From NCBI GenBank assembly GCA_011391635.1, contig JAABQD010000001.1:186001-250000 (forward strand): DNA of 64,000 nt, in the 5' to 3' direction. Of this stretch, positions 36,073-44,916 are shown piece after piece. This stretch comes from Sulfurimonas sp. (GTDB lineage Bacteria; Campylobacterota; Campylobacteria; Campylobacterales; Sulfurimonadaceae). The position numbers and the translations under genes were made by a program. Below the pieces are notes generated by a model. That model had not been told where the DNA came from, ran no database searches, and was given only the letters and a program-made list of their open reading frames with translations. The first letter of the stretch is position 1, and the number at the start of each line of letters is the position of its first letter.

Positions 36073-36642
36073 TTATATCTCTTTTGTTTCACTAAAGCTT
36101 TTTTGCGTGCTATCATAAACTCTATAAGAAGCATGAGGAACAGCTATGTTAAAAGCCTCTTCAAGGCTTAGATTAAGCACTACACTCATAAAAACCCGTA
36201 TCACTCCGGCATGTGTAACTACCAAAATATTTTCCTCTTTGAGCGATGGCAAATAGTCCAAAAAAAACTCCTCGACTCTTAGTATAAAGCTCTCATACGC
36301 TTCGCCATCCAGAGCATTTATCCACTGCAAAAAATTTTCATATTCCAAACCATCTTGAGCAATGATTGCATCAAAACTCATCCCTTCATGTCTTCCCCAT
36401 GATTTTTCTCTGAGTTTTTGCGTATAAATCGCTTTTTTGGCATGTGGAAAGTTTACGAGTGTCTCTTTTGCACGGAGTAAATCTGAGCAAAAAATTTTGT
36501 CAAATTTAGAGTTGCTAAAATGCTCTGCCAACATTTTTGCGGAGGCGTACCCTTTTTCTGAGAGTCCGATATCCACATGCCCATTATATTTGCCATGATA
36601 CGCCTCATCCACCTCGGCATGACGCACAAGTGTTATCTTCAT
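36073..36642 (-). CDS. cobC: Histidine phosphatase, probable alpha-ribazole phosphatase
   Basis: A 189-residue protein from the ATG of MKITLVRHAEVDEAYHGKYNG, with the RHA catalytic motif, EKGYASAKMLAEHF, SWGRHEGMSFDAI and THAGVIRVFMSV carrying the second histidine. This is the phosphoglycerate mutase-like family; the operon with cobS and cobU points to CobC, which removes phosphate from alpha-ribazole phosphate or cobalamin phosphate. The start overlaps cobS by four bases. Confidence 0.8.
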   Translation of the reverse strand: MKITLVRHAEVDEAYHGKYNGHVDIGLSEKGYASAKMLAEHFSNSKFDKIFCSDLLRAKETLVNFPHAKKAIYTQKLREKSWGRHEGMSFDAIIAQDGLEYENFLQWINALDGEAYESFILRVEEFFLDYLPSLKEENILVVTHAGVIRVFMSVVLNLSLEEAFNIAVPHASYRVYDSTQKSFSETKEI

Positions 36643-37376
36643 GAGAGAGCCACAACAAGGAGAGTATTGAGCAAAACAAGCTCCGTGACTTCGATAGTAA
36701 ATCCGTAAATATCGCCTGTAAAACCGCCATATTTTTTTACAAAATAGAGCTGGATAACAAACAAAACTAACATACTCACAAACATCAATAACAAGTTCCA
36801 CATGCCAAATATCCACATGCCAAAGGCTATAACATAAAAAATTGCTACCACAACTTGAAACCCTTTTAGCTCCTCTTTTGCAAAACTGCTCATTCCGTTT
36901 GGACTCACATACGGGTAAAAATATATCGCTAAAACAGCGTTCAAACGAGAAAGCATCAAAACCAAAGGAAGCAGATAAAATGCATCAAAAACTGCCAAAG
37001 ATGAAGCTTTGAGAAGTAAAAATGAAACTGTAAATATCATCCCCATCGCACCCACATGTGGGTCTTTCATCACTTCGAGTGCTTTTTCTTTTGGGGCGTG
37101 CATGCCATCGATTGTGTCACTTAGTCCATCGAGATGCAATGCACCCGTGAGCAATATCCACATGCCAAAAATAAGAATACCTAAATGGGCATGTGGAAGA
37201 TAAGGGCTTAAAAGTTCGTGCATTCCCCACAAAATCAAACCCACAATAAAACCTATAAGAGGATAAAACATCACCGCATAACCATTTATTCCCTTGCTAA
37301 AATCATGCACACGAAAAAATGGGAGTGTGGTAAGCATAGAGAGTGCGAGAGCAAAACCTTTGAAAACTTCTCTCAT
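36639..37376 (-). CDS. cobS: Adenosylcobinamide-GDP ribazoletransferase
   Basis: A 245-residue membrane enzyme with LSMLTTLPFFRV near the start, GALHLDGLSDTIDGMHAPKEKALEVMKDPHVGAMG (residues about 78-112) with the Asp-rich active site, and GFTGDIYGFTIEVTE near the end. It joins the lower base to adenosylcobinamide-GDP. Four perfect dispersed 10-mers lie in it, one pair inverted. It overlaps both neighbours by four bases. Confidence 0.92.
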   Translation of the reverse strand: MREVFKGFALALSMLTTLPFFRVHDFSKGINGYAVMFYPLIGFIVGLILWGMHELLSPYLPHAHLGILIFGMWILLTGALHLDGLSDTIDGMHAPKEKALEVMKDPHVGAMGMIFTVSFLLLKASSLAVFDAFYLLPLVLMLSRLNAVLAIYFYPYVSPNGMSSFAKEELKGFQVVVAIFYVIAFGMWIFGMWNLLLMFVSMLVLFVIQLYFVKKYGGFTGDIYGFTIEVTELVLLNTLLVVALS

Positions 37377-37867
37377 TTGATTCTCGTAGCGATACCAGCG
37401 ATAGTGTGATACACCTCATCACAAGAAGCACCAACTATCTGAGATAATTTTCCGCTGATATCGATATACTCTCTTGCAAGGGCATTATCAGGAATGACCC
37501 CTGAGCCAACATCATTAATAACAAACACGATGTTTTGTTTGAGTTTTAGGATGTTTGTTAGCTCCTCTTTCATATGCTCAAAATCAAATCCGTGATAGAG
37601 CATATTATTAATCCACATGCCAAGACACTCCACCAAAACATCATCTTGGCATGTGGAAATCGTTTCATAAAGCTTTAAAGGCTCTTCGATGGTTGTAAAA
37701 CTCTCTTCTCTTTGCTGTTTGTGTATTTTTATCCGCTGAAACATCTCCTCATCTATAAACTCAGTTGTTGCCAGATAGTAGGGCTTTGTCTTTGAATGTT
37801 TGAGTATATAGTTTTGTGCATGGAGAGATTTTCCACTTTTTACACCGCCGATAAAGAGTGTTTTCAT
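37373..37867 (-). CDS. cobU: Adenosylcobinamide kinase / guanylyltransferase
   Basis: A 164-residue protein with P-loop GGVKSGKS at residues 7-14, YYLATTEFIDEEMFQRIKIH with the GMP-accepting histidine region, and VFVINDVGSGVIPDNALARE. It activates cobinamide for cobalamin assembly. It is first in the cobU-cobS-cobC operon. No cobalamin riboswitch could be recognised in the 106 bases upstream. Confidence 0.92.
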   Translation of the reverse strand: MKTLFIGGVKSGKSLHAQNYILKHSKTKPYYLATTEFIDEEMFQRIKIHKQQREESFTTIEEPLKLYETISTCQDDVLVECLGMWINNMLYHGFDFEHMKEELTNILKLKQNIVFVINDVGSGVIPDNALAREYIDISGKLSQIVGASCDEVYHTIAGIATRIK

Positions 37868-37973
37868 AGAGTGCCTTTGAGTTGTATTTTAGTGATAAAA
37901 GAGTATCATAATCGAATCGCTAATTTGGTACTTTATTTCCAACTTATCCCATTTTTCACTCCGAGGGGACAAA

Positions 37974-39263
37974 ATGACATACAATTTTTCTAACTTTTTT
38001 CATAGTCACAGCGATGAGATGCTGAGTGATTTTATTGAACAATATACACCCTACATGAGTATTGCAGAAGACAATCTTGAAGAAATGTCCGAGCTGATTG
38101 AATACTACAAAAAAGTTTTGCATACTTTTCAGGGTAGTTTTACAGAAGAAGAGATACTCGATTATTTTAAAAAAATAGCCAAAATAAAAGTTTCAGATGA
38201 TATTCCCTATATCGCAACAATCAATGAAATTTTGGGATTAAAAAATATTTTGCTCTCAAAAATGATAGATGATAATACGACAACCAATATTCTCAGCTTG
38301 TTCAAACTTTTTCAAATCATCAACAACCAAATTGCTTACACTTATTTTGTAGAACATATCAACAAACTTCTCTCCATCAACAACATACGCATCAATTCGA
38401 TGTCTGATTTGATAGACAAAGATATTATAGGACACTATGAAGCACATCTTGTGTGGCTCACAGACTTAGCTAAATGTGTAAGAGACGATAAAACTGACTC
38501 TTTTCCAGAATTGGACGATGTTGCATGTAATTTTGGCAAATGGCTCAAAGATGATGCTAAAAAACTTATTTCTAATAACTCAAAATATAAGGCTATTGTC
38601 AAACTTCACTCCAATTTACATCTTTTTGGTAAAAAAATATACACTCAGATTGGTAAAAATGACTACCATTTGATGATAACTTATCTTGAAAAATGTGAAC
38701 TTATCTCTTTAAGTATTGGCACAGAATTAGCACTCATAGATAACATACTTATCAACAAAAGAGTAACAAAAGATGCATTGACAGGGGCACTCAATCGTCA
38801 AAGCCTCAAATCAATATTTGAGAGCCAGTACGAGTTGGCTCAAGCAACAAATAACCCTTTTATTCTGGCGATGTGTGATTTAGATTACTTCAAAAACATC
38901 AATGATACTTATGGACATGTTGCAGGTGATTATATGCTCAAACTCTTTGTGGACACCATAAAAGAGCATCTACGAAACTCAGATATTATTATCAGATATG
39001 GTGGAGAAGAGTTTATCATTATGCTTCCCGCGATTAACAAAGAGAAAGCCTTTAGCGTTTTAGAAAAAATTCGTATCAGCTTTCAAAGCAAAGAATTAGT
39101 ATATCAAGATTTTAAAATCAGTACCACGGTTAGTATAGGCATGATGGAGATAAACACAAATGAGTTTTATCAGCATACTTTCTTAGATGACTATATAAAC
39201 ATCGTAGATCAAAAATTATATCTGGCAAAAAAAAGTGGTCGAAACCGCACAGAAATGCGATAG
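37974..39263 (+). CDS. CZB-domain diguanylate cyclase (DgcZ-like)
   Basis: A 429-residue protein. Residues 1-145 are helical and unassigned. Residues about 150-220 match the chemoreceptor zinc-binding domain: H154/H158 in HYEAHLVWL, C185 in ACNFGKW, H212/H216 in LHSNLH. The GGDEF domain follows with GGEEF at 343-347. In E. coli DgcZ, zinc on this domain turns the cyclase off. GAGGGG stands before the ATG. It starts the + strand signalling block. Confidence 0.85.
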   Translation: MTYNFSNFFHSHSDEMLSDFIEQYTPYMSIAEDNLEEMSELIEYYKKVLHTFQGSFTEEEILDYFKKIAKIKVSDDIPYIATINEILGLKNILLSKMIDDNTTTNILSLFKLFQIINNQIAYTYFVEHINKLLSINNIRINSMSDLIDKDIIGHYEAHLVWLTDLAKCVRDDKTDSFPELDDVACNFGKWLKDDAKKLISNNSKYKAIVKLHSNLHLFGKKIYTQIGKNDYHLMITYLEKCELISLSIGTELALIDNILINKRVTKDALTGALNRQSLKSIFESQYELAQATNNPFILAMCDLDYFKNINDTYGHVAGDYMLKLFVDTIKEHLRNSDIIIRYGGEEFIIMLPAINKEKAFSVLEKIRISFQSKELVYQDFKISTTVSIGMMEINTNEFYQHTFLDDYINIVDQKLYLAKKSGRNRTEMR

Positions 39264-39367
39264 TTTCTCTACTTTTTCATCTATCTTTTCTCATCTAAAG
39301 CTTTTTTAATATATCTAGGAGTAACATGTTTACTACACATTAAAAATAACTTCAACAAAAGATAATA

Positions 39368-40435
39368 ATGCCAGAGAAAAACATCAACGAAATTATGCCT
39401 CTTATCTACTCTACTGAAATGAGAGATGCCTATACGCAGGGTCACTCTGAGCATGTCGCTCATTATGCAAAAGAATTGGCGTATGCATCTGGTCTCTCAG
39501 AAGAGGAGTGTGAAGATGTTTATATTGCTGGACTACTCCATGATATAGGTAAAATTGGTATTCCTGATAGTGTCTTGCTTAAACCTGGACAATTGGAAAA
39601 TCAAGAGTTTGTTCTCATTAAACTCCACAGTCAGATTAGTGGTCAGATTGTCCAAAAACTTGAAAACTACTCCTACTTATATACTGCGGTCAGACATCAT
39701 CATGAAAACTATGACGGCAGTGGATACCCCGATGGTCTTAAGGGTGAGGAGATTCCACTCTATGCAAGAATTTTATCCATAGTTGATGTTTTTGATGCAC
39801 TCACAACAGGGCGTATTTACCGTGGTTCTATGAACTTTACAAAAGCTATCAGCATTATGGATGAGATGCAAAAGCAAAATAAATTTGACCCTCATTTTTA
39901 TGCTATTTTTATGAACATGATAGAAAAAATTGGCATTATTATCGAAGATGACTCTAAAAAACTCAAATTTCAAGAGCTTGAAACACAAAGAAACAGCTTC
40001 TTTTTTACAGACTCTTTGACAAAACTTTTAAATAGAGACGCTATTTTAGGGCTATTACGAAAAAGCCACGATTATGGATATAAAATTTCACTGCTTGGAT
40101 GCAATATAAAAAACTTTAAAGCATACAACAGAATACATGGTCTCGTAAAGGGCGATATAGTATTAAAGCAAGTTGCTTCCGTACTGCTTCAAAACTTGAA
40201 TGCGATAACCTATATAAAAGAGCCTACTGAAAAAGATCTGTTTTTATTTCGTTTGAGTGGTGATAAATTTGCTCTACTCTACATTGGGCAAAGAAGCGAA
40301 TTTCTAACCTACAAACTTGAAAAAATAAGAGAAGAAATTGCAAACACTATGAGCCTTGCATTTGAGTTTCAATTTATCATCAAAAATGCCATCGCATCAA
40401 GAAATATAGAACAAGATGTCGGTTATCTGCTATGA
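39368..40435 (+). CDS. HD-GYP phosphodiesterase with degenerate GGDEF
   Basis: A 355-residue protein. The HD-GYP domain is intact: HDIGKIGIP at 58-66, HHHENYDGSGYP at 110-121 and the metal-binding residues between. It should hydrolyse c-di-GMP. The C-terminal third is GGDEF-like (FFTDSLTKLLNRDAI) but its signature reads LSGDKF near 298, so it is unlikely to be a cyclase. The end overlaps the next gene by four bases. Confidence 0.85.
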   Translation: MPEKNINEIMPLIYSTEMRDAYTQGHSEHVAHYAKELAYASGLSEEECEDVYIAGLLHDIGKIGIPDSVLLKPGQLENQEFVLIKLHSQISGQIVQKLENYSYLYTAVRHHHENYDGSGYPDGLKGEEIPLYARILSIVDVFDALTTGRIYRGSMNFTKAISIMDEMQKQNKFDPHFYAIFMNMIEKIGIIIEDDSKKLKFQELETQRNSFFFTDSLTKLLNRDAILGLLRKSHDYGYKISLLGCNIKNFKAYNRIHGLVKGDIVLKQVASVLLQNLNAITYIKEPTEKDLFLFRLSGDKFALLYIGQRSEFLTYKLEKIREEIANTMSLAFEFQFIIKNAIASRNIEQDVGYLL

Positions 40436-41415
40436 AAATTATTGACAAGTTTAAAATACATAATAACTCTGATATTATTTATGCAAAAACAACCTTAAGT
40501 AATTTACTCAAAATCAGAGAAAATTTAGACAAAAATTTTCTCGTTTTTTCTCTTATGGAACTCTCGACAAATCTTATCAAACACGCAGATAAAGGCGAAA
40601 TTTTAGTATTGGAATCTAAAGAGCAACTCCTCTTATGTGCTTTAGATTATGGGCATGGGATAGAAGATGTAGCGTGGTCTTTACAAAATGGAACAACTGG
40701 TATGGAGAACTCTCTTGGTCTTGGTTTGTACCAAATGAACAGTAATGCGAATTATGAGATTGAAGTATGCACCATGAGAGCGAGTCAAACACACGGCACA
40801 ATCGTTCTGCTCAAACCAAAACATTTTAATCCAGATATTATCTCTTTGCAAATTCCACATGCCACAGAAGAGATTTGTGGAGACTTATTTGCCAAAAAAG
40901 GAAAATTTTTACTCCTTGCAGATGGAAGCGGTCATGGCAAAAAAGCAAATAAAAGTGCCGAACTTGCCAAAACACTTTTTTATAACCGCCCGTTTTCATG
41001 TATGCTTGTCGATGAATTTTTTCTCGATATTGACAAAGAACTCAAAGAGAAAAAGATGCGAGGTTTAGCGCTAAGCATCTTTGAAATTTCTAAATGCAAT
41101 ATTCAAGTTTGTGGTATAGGAAATATCTCTTTTTGGGTACAAGATGGGGATAATTATAAGTATGTATCTCAAAAAGATGGGATATTGGGTGAACACTACT
41201 CTACAAGTGATAAATTTCTCTTTGAGCTTTCTTACAATCAAAAGTTTATCACCGCGACAGATGGGGTTGATGTAGGAAAATTTAATCAACTGCTTCTGTG
41301 TTTAGACAAAGATAGCAGTAACATATTGATGGCTTTGAGTGCCATGCACTTTGCGTCTCTCGCACACGATGATAAAACAATCGTAGTAATCACAACACAA
41401 AAGGAGTTCACATGA
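40432..41415 (+). CDS. RsbT/RsbW-like kinase fused to a PP2C (SpoIIE/RsbX-like) phosphatase
   Basis: A 327-residue protein with two opposing activities. Residues 1-130 are a GHKL ATPase of the anti-sigma/RsbT type: N-box ELSTNLIKHA (43-52), G1 DYGHGI (72-77), G2 GLGL (96-99). Residues 145-327 are a PP2C phosphatase: GDLF, ADGSGHG (163-169), CGIGNISFWV, ATDGVD and DDKT (near 313), all metal ligands kept. It may phosphorylate and dephosphorylate the STAS protein encoded next to it, with which it overlaps by four bases. Confidence 0.8.
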   Translation: MKIIDKFKIHNNSDIIYAKTTLSNLLKIRENLDKNFLVFSLMELSTNLIKHADKGEILVLESKEQLLLCALDYGHGIEDVAWSLQNGTTGMENSLGLGLYQMNSNANYEIEVCTMRASQTHGTIVLLKPKHFNPDIISLQIPHATEEICGDLFAKKGKFLLLADGSGHGKKANKSAELAKTLFYNRPFSCMLVDEFFLDIDKELKEKKMRGLALSIFEISKCNIQVCGIGNISFWVQDGDNYKYVSQKDGILGEHYSTSDKFLFELSYNQKFITATDGVDVGKFNQLLLCLDKDSSNILMALSAMHFASLAHDDKTIVVITTQKEFT

Positions 41416-42209
41416 ATGAAGTATTTAAAAAAGCCCTACTAGAGATAGTACAAAATAGCTCTCAAGAGCTGACACAACACTGGCTAGAGTATTTTGAGGA
41501 TGAATATAAAGATGATGAGTATCGCCGCTATGATGATTTTCTAGGTTTTTTTGAAGAGTGTGTCGAATCAGATCTCAACCCCCTCAGTGATGAGGCGGGT
41601 GCATTAAAACACTTTTTGAAAAAAGTTGTAGATATTATTGGAGAAGATTACTTTTTCCACTTTCACAACTCAGTTTACACATGTTTTTTAAAGTTCCCAC
41701 TTCTCAAAGTTATCGAACAAAAAGGGTTATTCACTTATGAAAACATCAAGCCTATCACAGCGTTTTTTGAGTCATTAACATCTACCATCATTGTTGATTT
41801 GCTCCAACACCACAAATCTATTACACTCTCTTCTACCCAAGAGTTAGCAGAAAGAGAAGCCCCTATCAGTGAGATTTGGGATGGTGTTTTGATGGTATCT
41901 ATCGTAGGGACACTTGATTCTTTTAGAATCCTACAAATTATCGATAAAGTGCTCAAGCATTTAGAAAAAAAAGAGTATGCACATGCCATCGTAGATATCA
42001 GTGCCATCTATGATATGAACTCAGAAGTTGCAAATCAAATCATAAAACTCAATAACACGATTCATTACATGGGTGTCACTCCTTATATCACAGGAATCAC
42101 TTCAAACATCGCCAAAAGTTTAACACACCTCAACATCAATCTAGGGGAAGTCAGAACCTATGTTACAACCAAAAAAGCAATGAAAGTGATTTTAGGACAT
42201 ACCAATTGA
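41412..42209 (+). CDS. RsbR-like STAS domain protein
   Basis: A 265-residue protein: a helical N-terminal half (about 1-140) of the RsbRD/globin-like type (QNSSQELTQHWLEYFEDEY) and a C-terminal STAS domain (EIWDGVLMVSIVGTLDS to VTTKKAMKVILG). The loop that carries the phosphorylated Ser/Thr in stressosome proteins reads SAIYDMNSEVANQII, with a serine available. It would be the partner switched by the kinase/phosphatase. It overlaps both neighbours. Confidence 0.75.
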   Translation: MNEVFKKALLEIVQNSSQELTQHWLEYFEDEYKDDEYRRYDDFLGFFEECVESDLNPLSDEAGALKHFLKKVVDIIGEDYFFHFHNSVYTCFLKFPLLKVIEQKGLFTYENIKPITAFFESLTSTIIVDLLQHHKSITLSSTQELAEREAPISEIWDGVLMVSIVGTLDSFRILQIIDKVLKHLEKKEYAHAIVDISAIYDMNSEVANQIIKLNNTIHYMGVTPYITGITSNIAKSLTHLNINLGEVRTYVTTKKAMKVILGHTN

Positions 42210-42994
42210 TATTTGATATCGTAAAAAACCTCTATGCGAGTGTTACTGTTATTGACAATACCAATGGAAATATCATCTATAGTCATAACAAACACCCTTT
42301 TACGGATATGCAAATCCAAACAAAAGAGCAATTAGAGGCTTTTTTAAAAAAATATTACAATGCGACTTCCATCCCTATTTTTGACAAAATTATTATCGAT
42401 GGAAGCTCCTATTGGATTTACAGAAAATATCAAAACAACCATATCTACTATTTGATTCAAGAGTGTAGATACTGGGATGTTATGCTCGAAAAAGCAGAAT
42501 CACAATCTATCATAGACGGATTGACAGGATGTTATACTAAAACAGAGACAGAAACTCTCATAAACAATCTTTTATTCACTTTCCTCAGATATCAGACAAA
42601 TCCTTTCTCAATTATCATGTTTGATATAGATTTTTTTAAAAAAGTGAATGATACTTATGGGCATTTAGCAGGAGATTATATTCTAAAACAACTCTCTGCT
42701 CTTGTAAAAACCCATTTGAGAGAGAGTGATTTGTTTGGAAGATTTGGCGGAGAGGAGTTTATCATCGTCCTCCCTCAAACAAAAGTCAATGGAGCGATGC
42801 GATTAGCCAATAGACTCAAAGAGAGTTGCCAAAGCCACAACTTCACTTTTGGTGGAAGCAAAATAGAGACAACTATCAGTCTTGGCGTCACTTCCGTGAG
42901 CATTACCGACTCGCTCCTCTCTCTCATAGACAGATGTGATAATGCACTCTATGACGCGAAAAAAAATGGAAGAAACAAAGTAGAATATAGATAA
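42206..42994 (+). CDS. Diguanylate cyclase, last gene of the partner-switch cassette
   Basis: A 262-residue soluble protein: an N-terminal PAS-like sensor (residues 1-95) and a GGDEF domain with GGEEF at 181-185, complete and probably active. The TTG start overlaps the STAS stop codon, so the four genes from 39368 are translationally coupled. The likely output of the cassette is its c-di-GMP synthesis. Confidence 0.85.
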   Translation: MIFDIVKNLYASVTVIDNTNGNIIYSHNKHPFTDMQIQTKEQLEAFLKKYYNATSIPIFDKIIIDGSSYWIYRKYQNNHIYYLIQECRYWDVMLEKAESQSIIDGLTGCYTKTETETLINNLLFTFLRYQTNPFSIIMFDIDFFKKVNDTYGHLAGDYILKQLSALVKTHLRESDLFGRFGGEEFIIVLPQTKVNGAMRLANRLKESCQSHNFTFGGSKIETTISLGVTSVSITDSLLSLIDRCDNALYDAKKNGRNKVEYR

Positions 42995-42995
42995 G

Positions 42996-43640
42996 CTACA
43001 GCATATCGCTATAGTCATATTTTACAGGATCTATATACTGCTTTTTCCCAATCATAATAACTCTTTTATCATCTTTTGCTAAATTTTTAAATCTTTTTTT
43101 GATTTTTTCTTGCTTAGCCTCTGAAAAATCGCTGTTTTTGAGATATTTTTTGACAGATATAAGCTGACTCTCCTCTTTTTTACTGTGTTGGATATCTTCT
43201 ATCACCGCCTCGACATGTGGCTCTTTAAGACTCTCTTGCATGGGTGTACCCAACATAAATTGCGAAGAGATTGTACTTAATATATTTTTGAGTTGCTCAT
43301 CTTTTTGTCTATAAATATCTTCGATTTTGATTCGCTCTTCTATGAGCATCTGCTCTTTTTGGTCTCGAAGTGTTCTTGTCTCTGTTTCTAATTTTTCTAC
43401 TTTTTCTTGGAGTTTACTGTTTTGTTCTTCTAAAAATTTATAGTATTTATCACTTGAAAAACCATCTGTTTTTTTGCTTTGTGTCTTGTGTGTGGCATGT
43501 GGAAGATTATTATCAATCTCTACAAATTTGACACCACCCTCTACAACGCTCTCTAGTGAACCTCTTCTGATTCTATTGTGAATAGCTTCTTTTGATACCC
43601 CAAAATGCGTCGCAGCATCTTCAATGCTCATCTTTGGCAT
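42996..43640 (-). CDS. Helix-turn-helix and coiled-coil DNA-binding protein
   Basis: A 214-residue protein: MSIEDAATHFGVSKEAIHNRIRRGSLESV is a helix-turn-helix of the excisionase/MerR-like type, then a long coiled coil (about 70-125, LEEQNSKLQEKVEKLETETRTL) and a basic C-terminus. The first ATG lies in a dispersed 10-mer (43636-43645), five bases after the yajQ stop; the second ATG three codons on is possible. Its operator is unknown. It stops one base after the end of the convergent cyclase gene. Confidence 0.65.
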   Translation of the reverse strand: MPKMSIEDAATHFGVSKEAIHNRIRRGSLESVVEGGVKFVEIDNNLPHATHKTQSKKTDGFSSDKYYKFLEEQNSKLQEKVEKLETETRTLRDQKEQMLIEERIKIEDIYRQKDEQLKNILSTISSQFMLGTPMQESLKEPHVEAVIEDIQHSKKEESQLISVKKYLKNSDFSEAKQEKIKKRFKNLAKDDKRVIMIGKKQYIDPVKYDYSDML

Positions 43641-43645
43641 GTGGA

Positions 43646-44143
43646 TTATCTCATGTTTTCAAAAACAAGTGGAGCTTCCCATTCCATACCGCGGATTGCA
43701 GCAATTACAGCTTGTAAATCATCAAGTTTTGCACCTTTTACTCGTATAGAATCCCCCTCTATTTGGGCATTTACTTTGAGTTTGAGATTTTTGATTTCAG
43801 CGGTTATCTTTTTTGCCTCTTTTGATTCGATGTAATCCACGATTTTAAAAGTTGCTTTTCTTGTTCCGCCACTTGCATCTTCCACTTTTTGCTCATCCAA
43901 TACTTTTGATGAAAGCCCTTGTCTCAATAGTTTTGCAATAACTACATCTTTGAGAGCATCAAGTTTGTTATCACTTGAAGCTATCAAAACAAGTAATTTA
44001 TCTTTTTCTTTATAACTCACTTCATAGTTTGTACCCTTGAAGTCATAGCGATTTGCAACCTCTTTATCCACGGAGTTGATTGCATCTTTAAAGCTCTGCA
44101 TATTTATTTTTGCACTAATATCAAATGAATACTCTTTTGCCAT
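43646..44143 (-). CDS. yajQ: YajQ family nucleotide-binding protein
   Basis: A 165-residue protein starting AKEYSFDISAKINMQSFKDAI and carrying NRYDFKGTNYEVSY and GLSSKVLDEQKVEDASGGT, all typical of YajQ. Members bind c-di-GMP in Xanthomonas and Pseudomonas and RNA or ribosomes elsewhere. It lies next to four c-di-GMP genes, which favours a role as a c-di-GMP receptor. Confidence 0.9.
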   Translation of the reverse strand: MAKEYSFDISAKINMQSFKDAINSVDKEVANRYDFKGTNYEVSYKEKDKLLVLIASSDNKLDALKDVVIAKLLRQGLSSKVLDEQKVEDASGGTRKATFKIVDYIESKEAKKITAEIKNLKLKVNAQIEGDSIRVKGAKLDDLQAVIAAIRGMEWEAPLVFENMR

Positions 44144-44214
44144 TATTTAACCCTTTTTTTATATTAATTGAAAATGATTATAACACATTTCAAATGTTAG
44201 TTTTGTGAGTTGTT

Positions 44215-44913
44215 TTAAAAACTAGGACTTCCATCGAAACCAAAACCGCCGCCAAAGTTCGCAAAACTTGGGTCAGAGTAGCCTTGTATTGCAGACTTTG
44301 AACGAAGTTTTTCTATATCTGCTTTGCTTGAAATTCCTTGCGGACAAACCACTGTGCATGCACTGCACAGAGTACAATCCCAAACACCGTTTGTTTGAAT
44401 AGTATCTATTTTTGCACTGACACCCGCTTCTCTTGCATCACTCACATAACGCCAAACGCGTGTGAGTGCAAAAGGTCCTAAAAACTCCTCATTGACCGCA
44501 TAAACAGGACAGGCACTATAACAAGAGCCACAAAGGATGCAGTCACTTTGGACTTCATTTCTCTTCTCATCTTCTTGAGTTAAAGCGATATTGCTCTCAT
44601 TCGTTTGCCACGCTTTTGCTTTTTGATTGAACTCATACGCTCTCTCCATATCCACAACCAAATCACGAAGCACAGATACATTTTGCAGAGGTTCAACCAA
44701 ATCTCCCTCTTGCACTTTATATCCACATGCCAAGACTTCTTTACCATTGACCCGCACAGAACAGCTTCCACACACACTACTTCTGCATCCGCTTGAGTAT
44801 GTCAGCGTTGCATCCTGCTTTGTTTTTATCTCATTTAAGAGTTCTAAAAGTGTCGCATTTTCAAGTGCAACTTCATATTCTGTAACTTCTTCTCTTTGAA
44901 TTTTAATCTTCAT
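44215..44913 (-). CDS. Succinate dehydrogenase/fumarate reductase iron-sulfur subunit
   Basis: A 232-residue protein with the plant-type 2Fe-2S motif SGCRSSVCGSCSVRVNG (residues 41-57) and a second C in VLACGYK, then two cluster motifs CILCGSCYSACP and CTLCSACTVVCPQG. It passes electrons between flavin and quinone. The A subunit lies four bases upstream. No membrane subunit gene is next to it: yajQ follows. Confidence 0.88.
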   Translation of the reverse strand: MKIKIQREEVTEYEVALENATLLELLNEIKTKQDATLTYSSGCRSSVCGSCSVRVNGKEVLACGYKVQEGDLVEPLQNVSVLRDLVVDMERAYEFNQKAKAWQTNESNIALTQEDEKRNEVQSDCILCGSCYSACPVYAVNEEFLGPFALTRVWRYVSDAREAGVSAKIDTIQTNGVWDCTLCSACTVVCPQGISSKADIEKLRSKSAIQGYSDPSFANFGGGFGFDGSPSF

Positions 44914-44916
44914 AGC

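Noticed and set aside
36643..36816. N-terminal extension of the CobC-like gene
   Set aside because: The open frame extends 58 codons into cobS, but the extension has no family sequence and MKITLVRHAE is the normal start.
37036..37055. CCCACATGTGGG in cobS as a motif copy
   Set aside because: It is a palindrome with two or more mismatches to the 10-mer; not counted.
37868..37973. Cobalamin riboswitch before cobU
   Set aside because: No B12 box or typical fold is visible in the 106-base gap; it is also too short.
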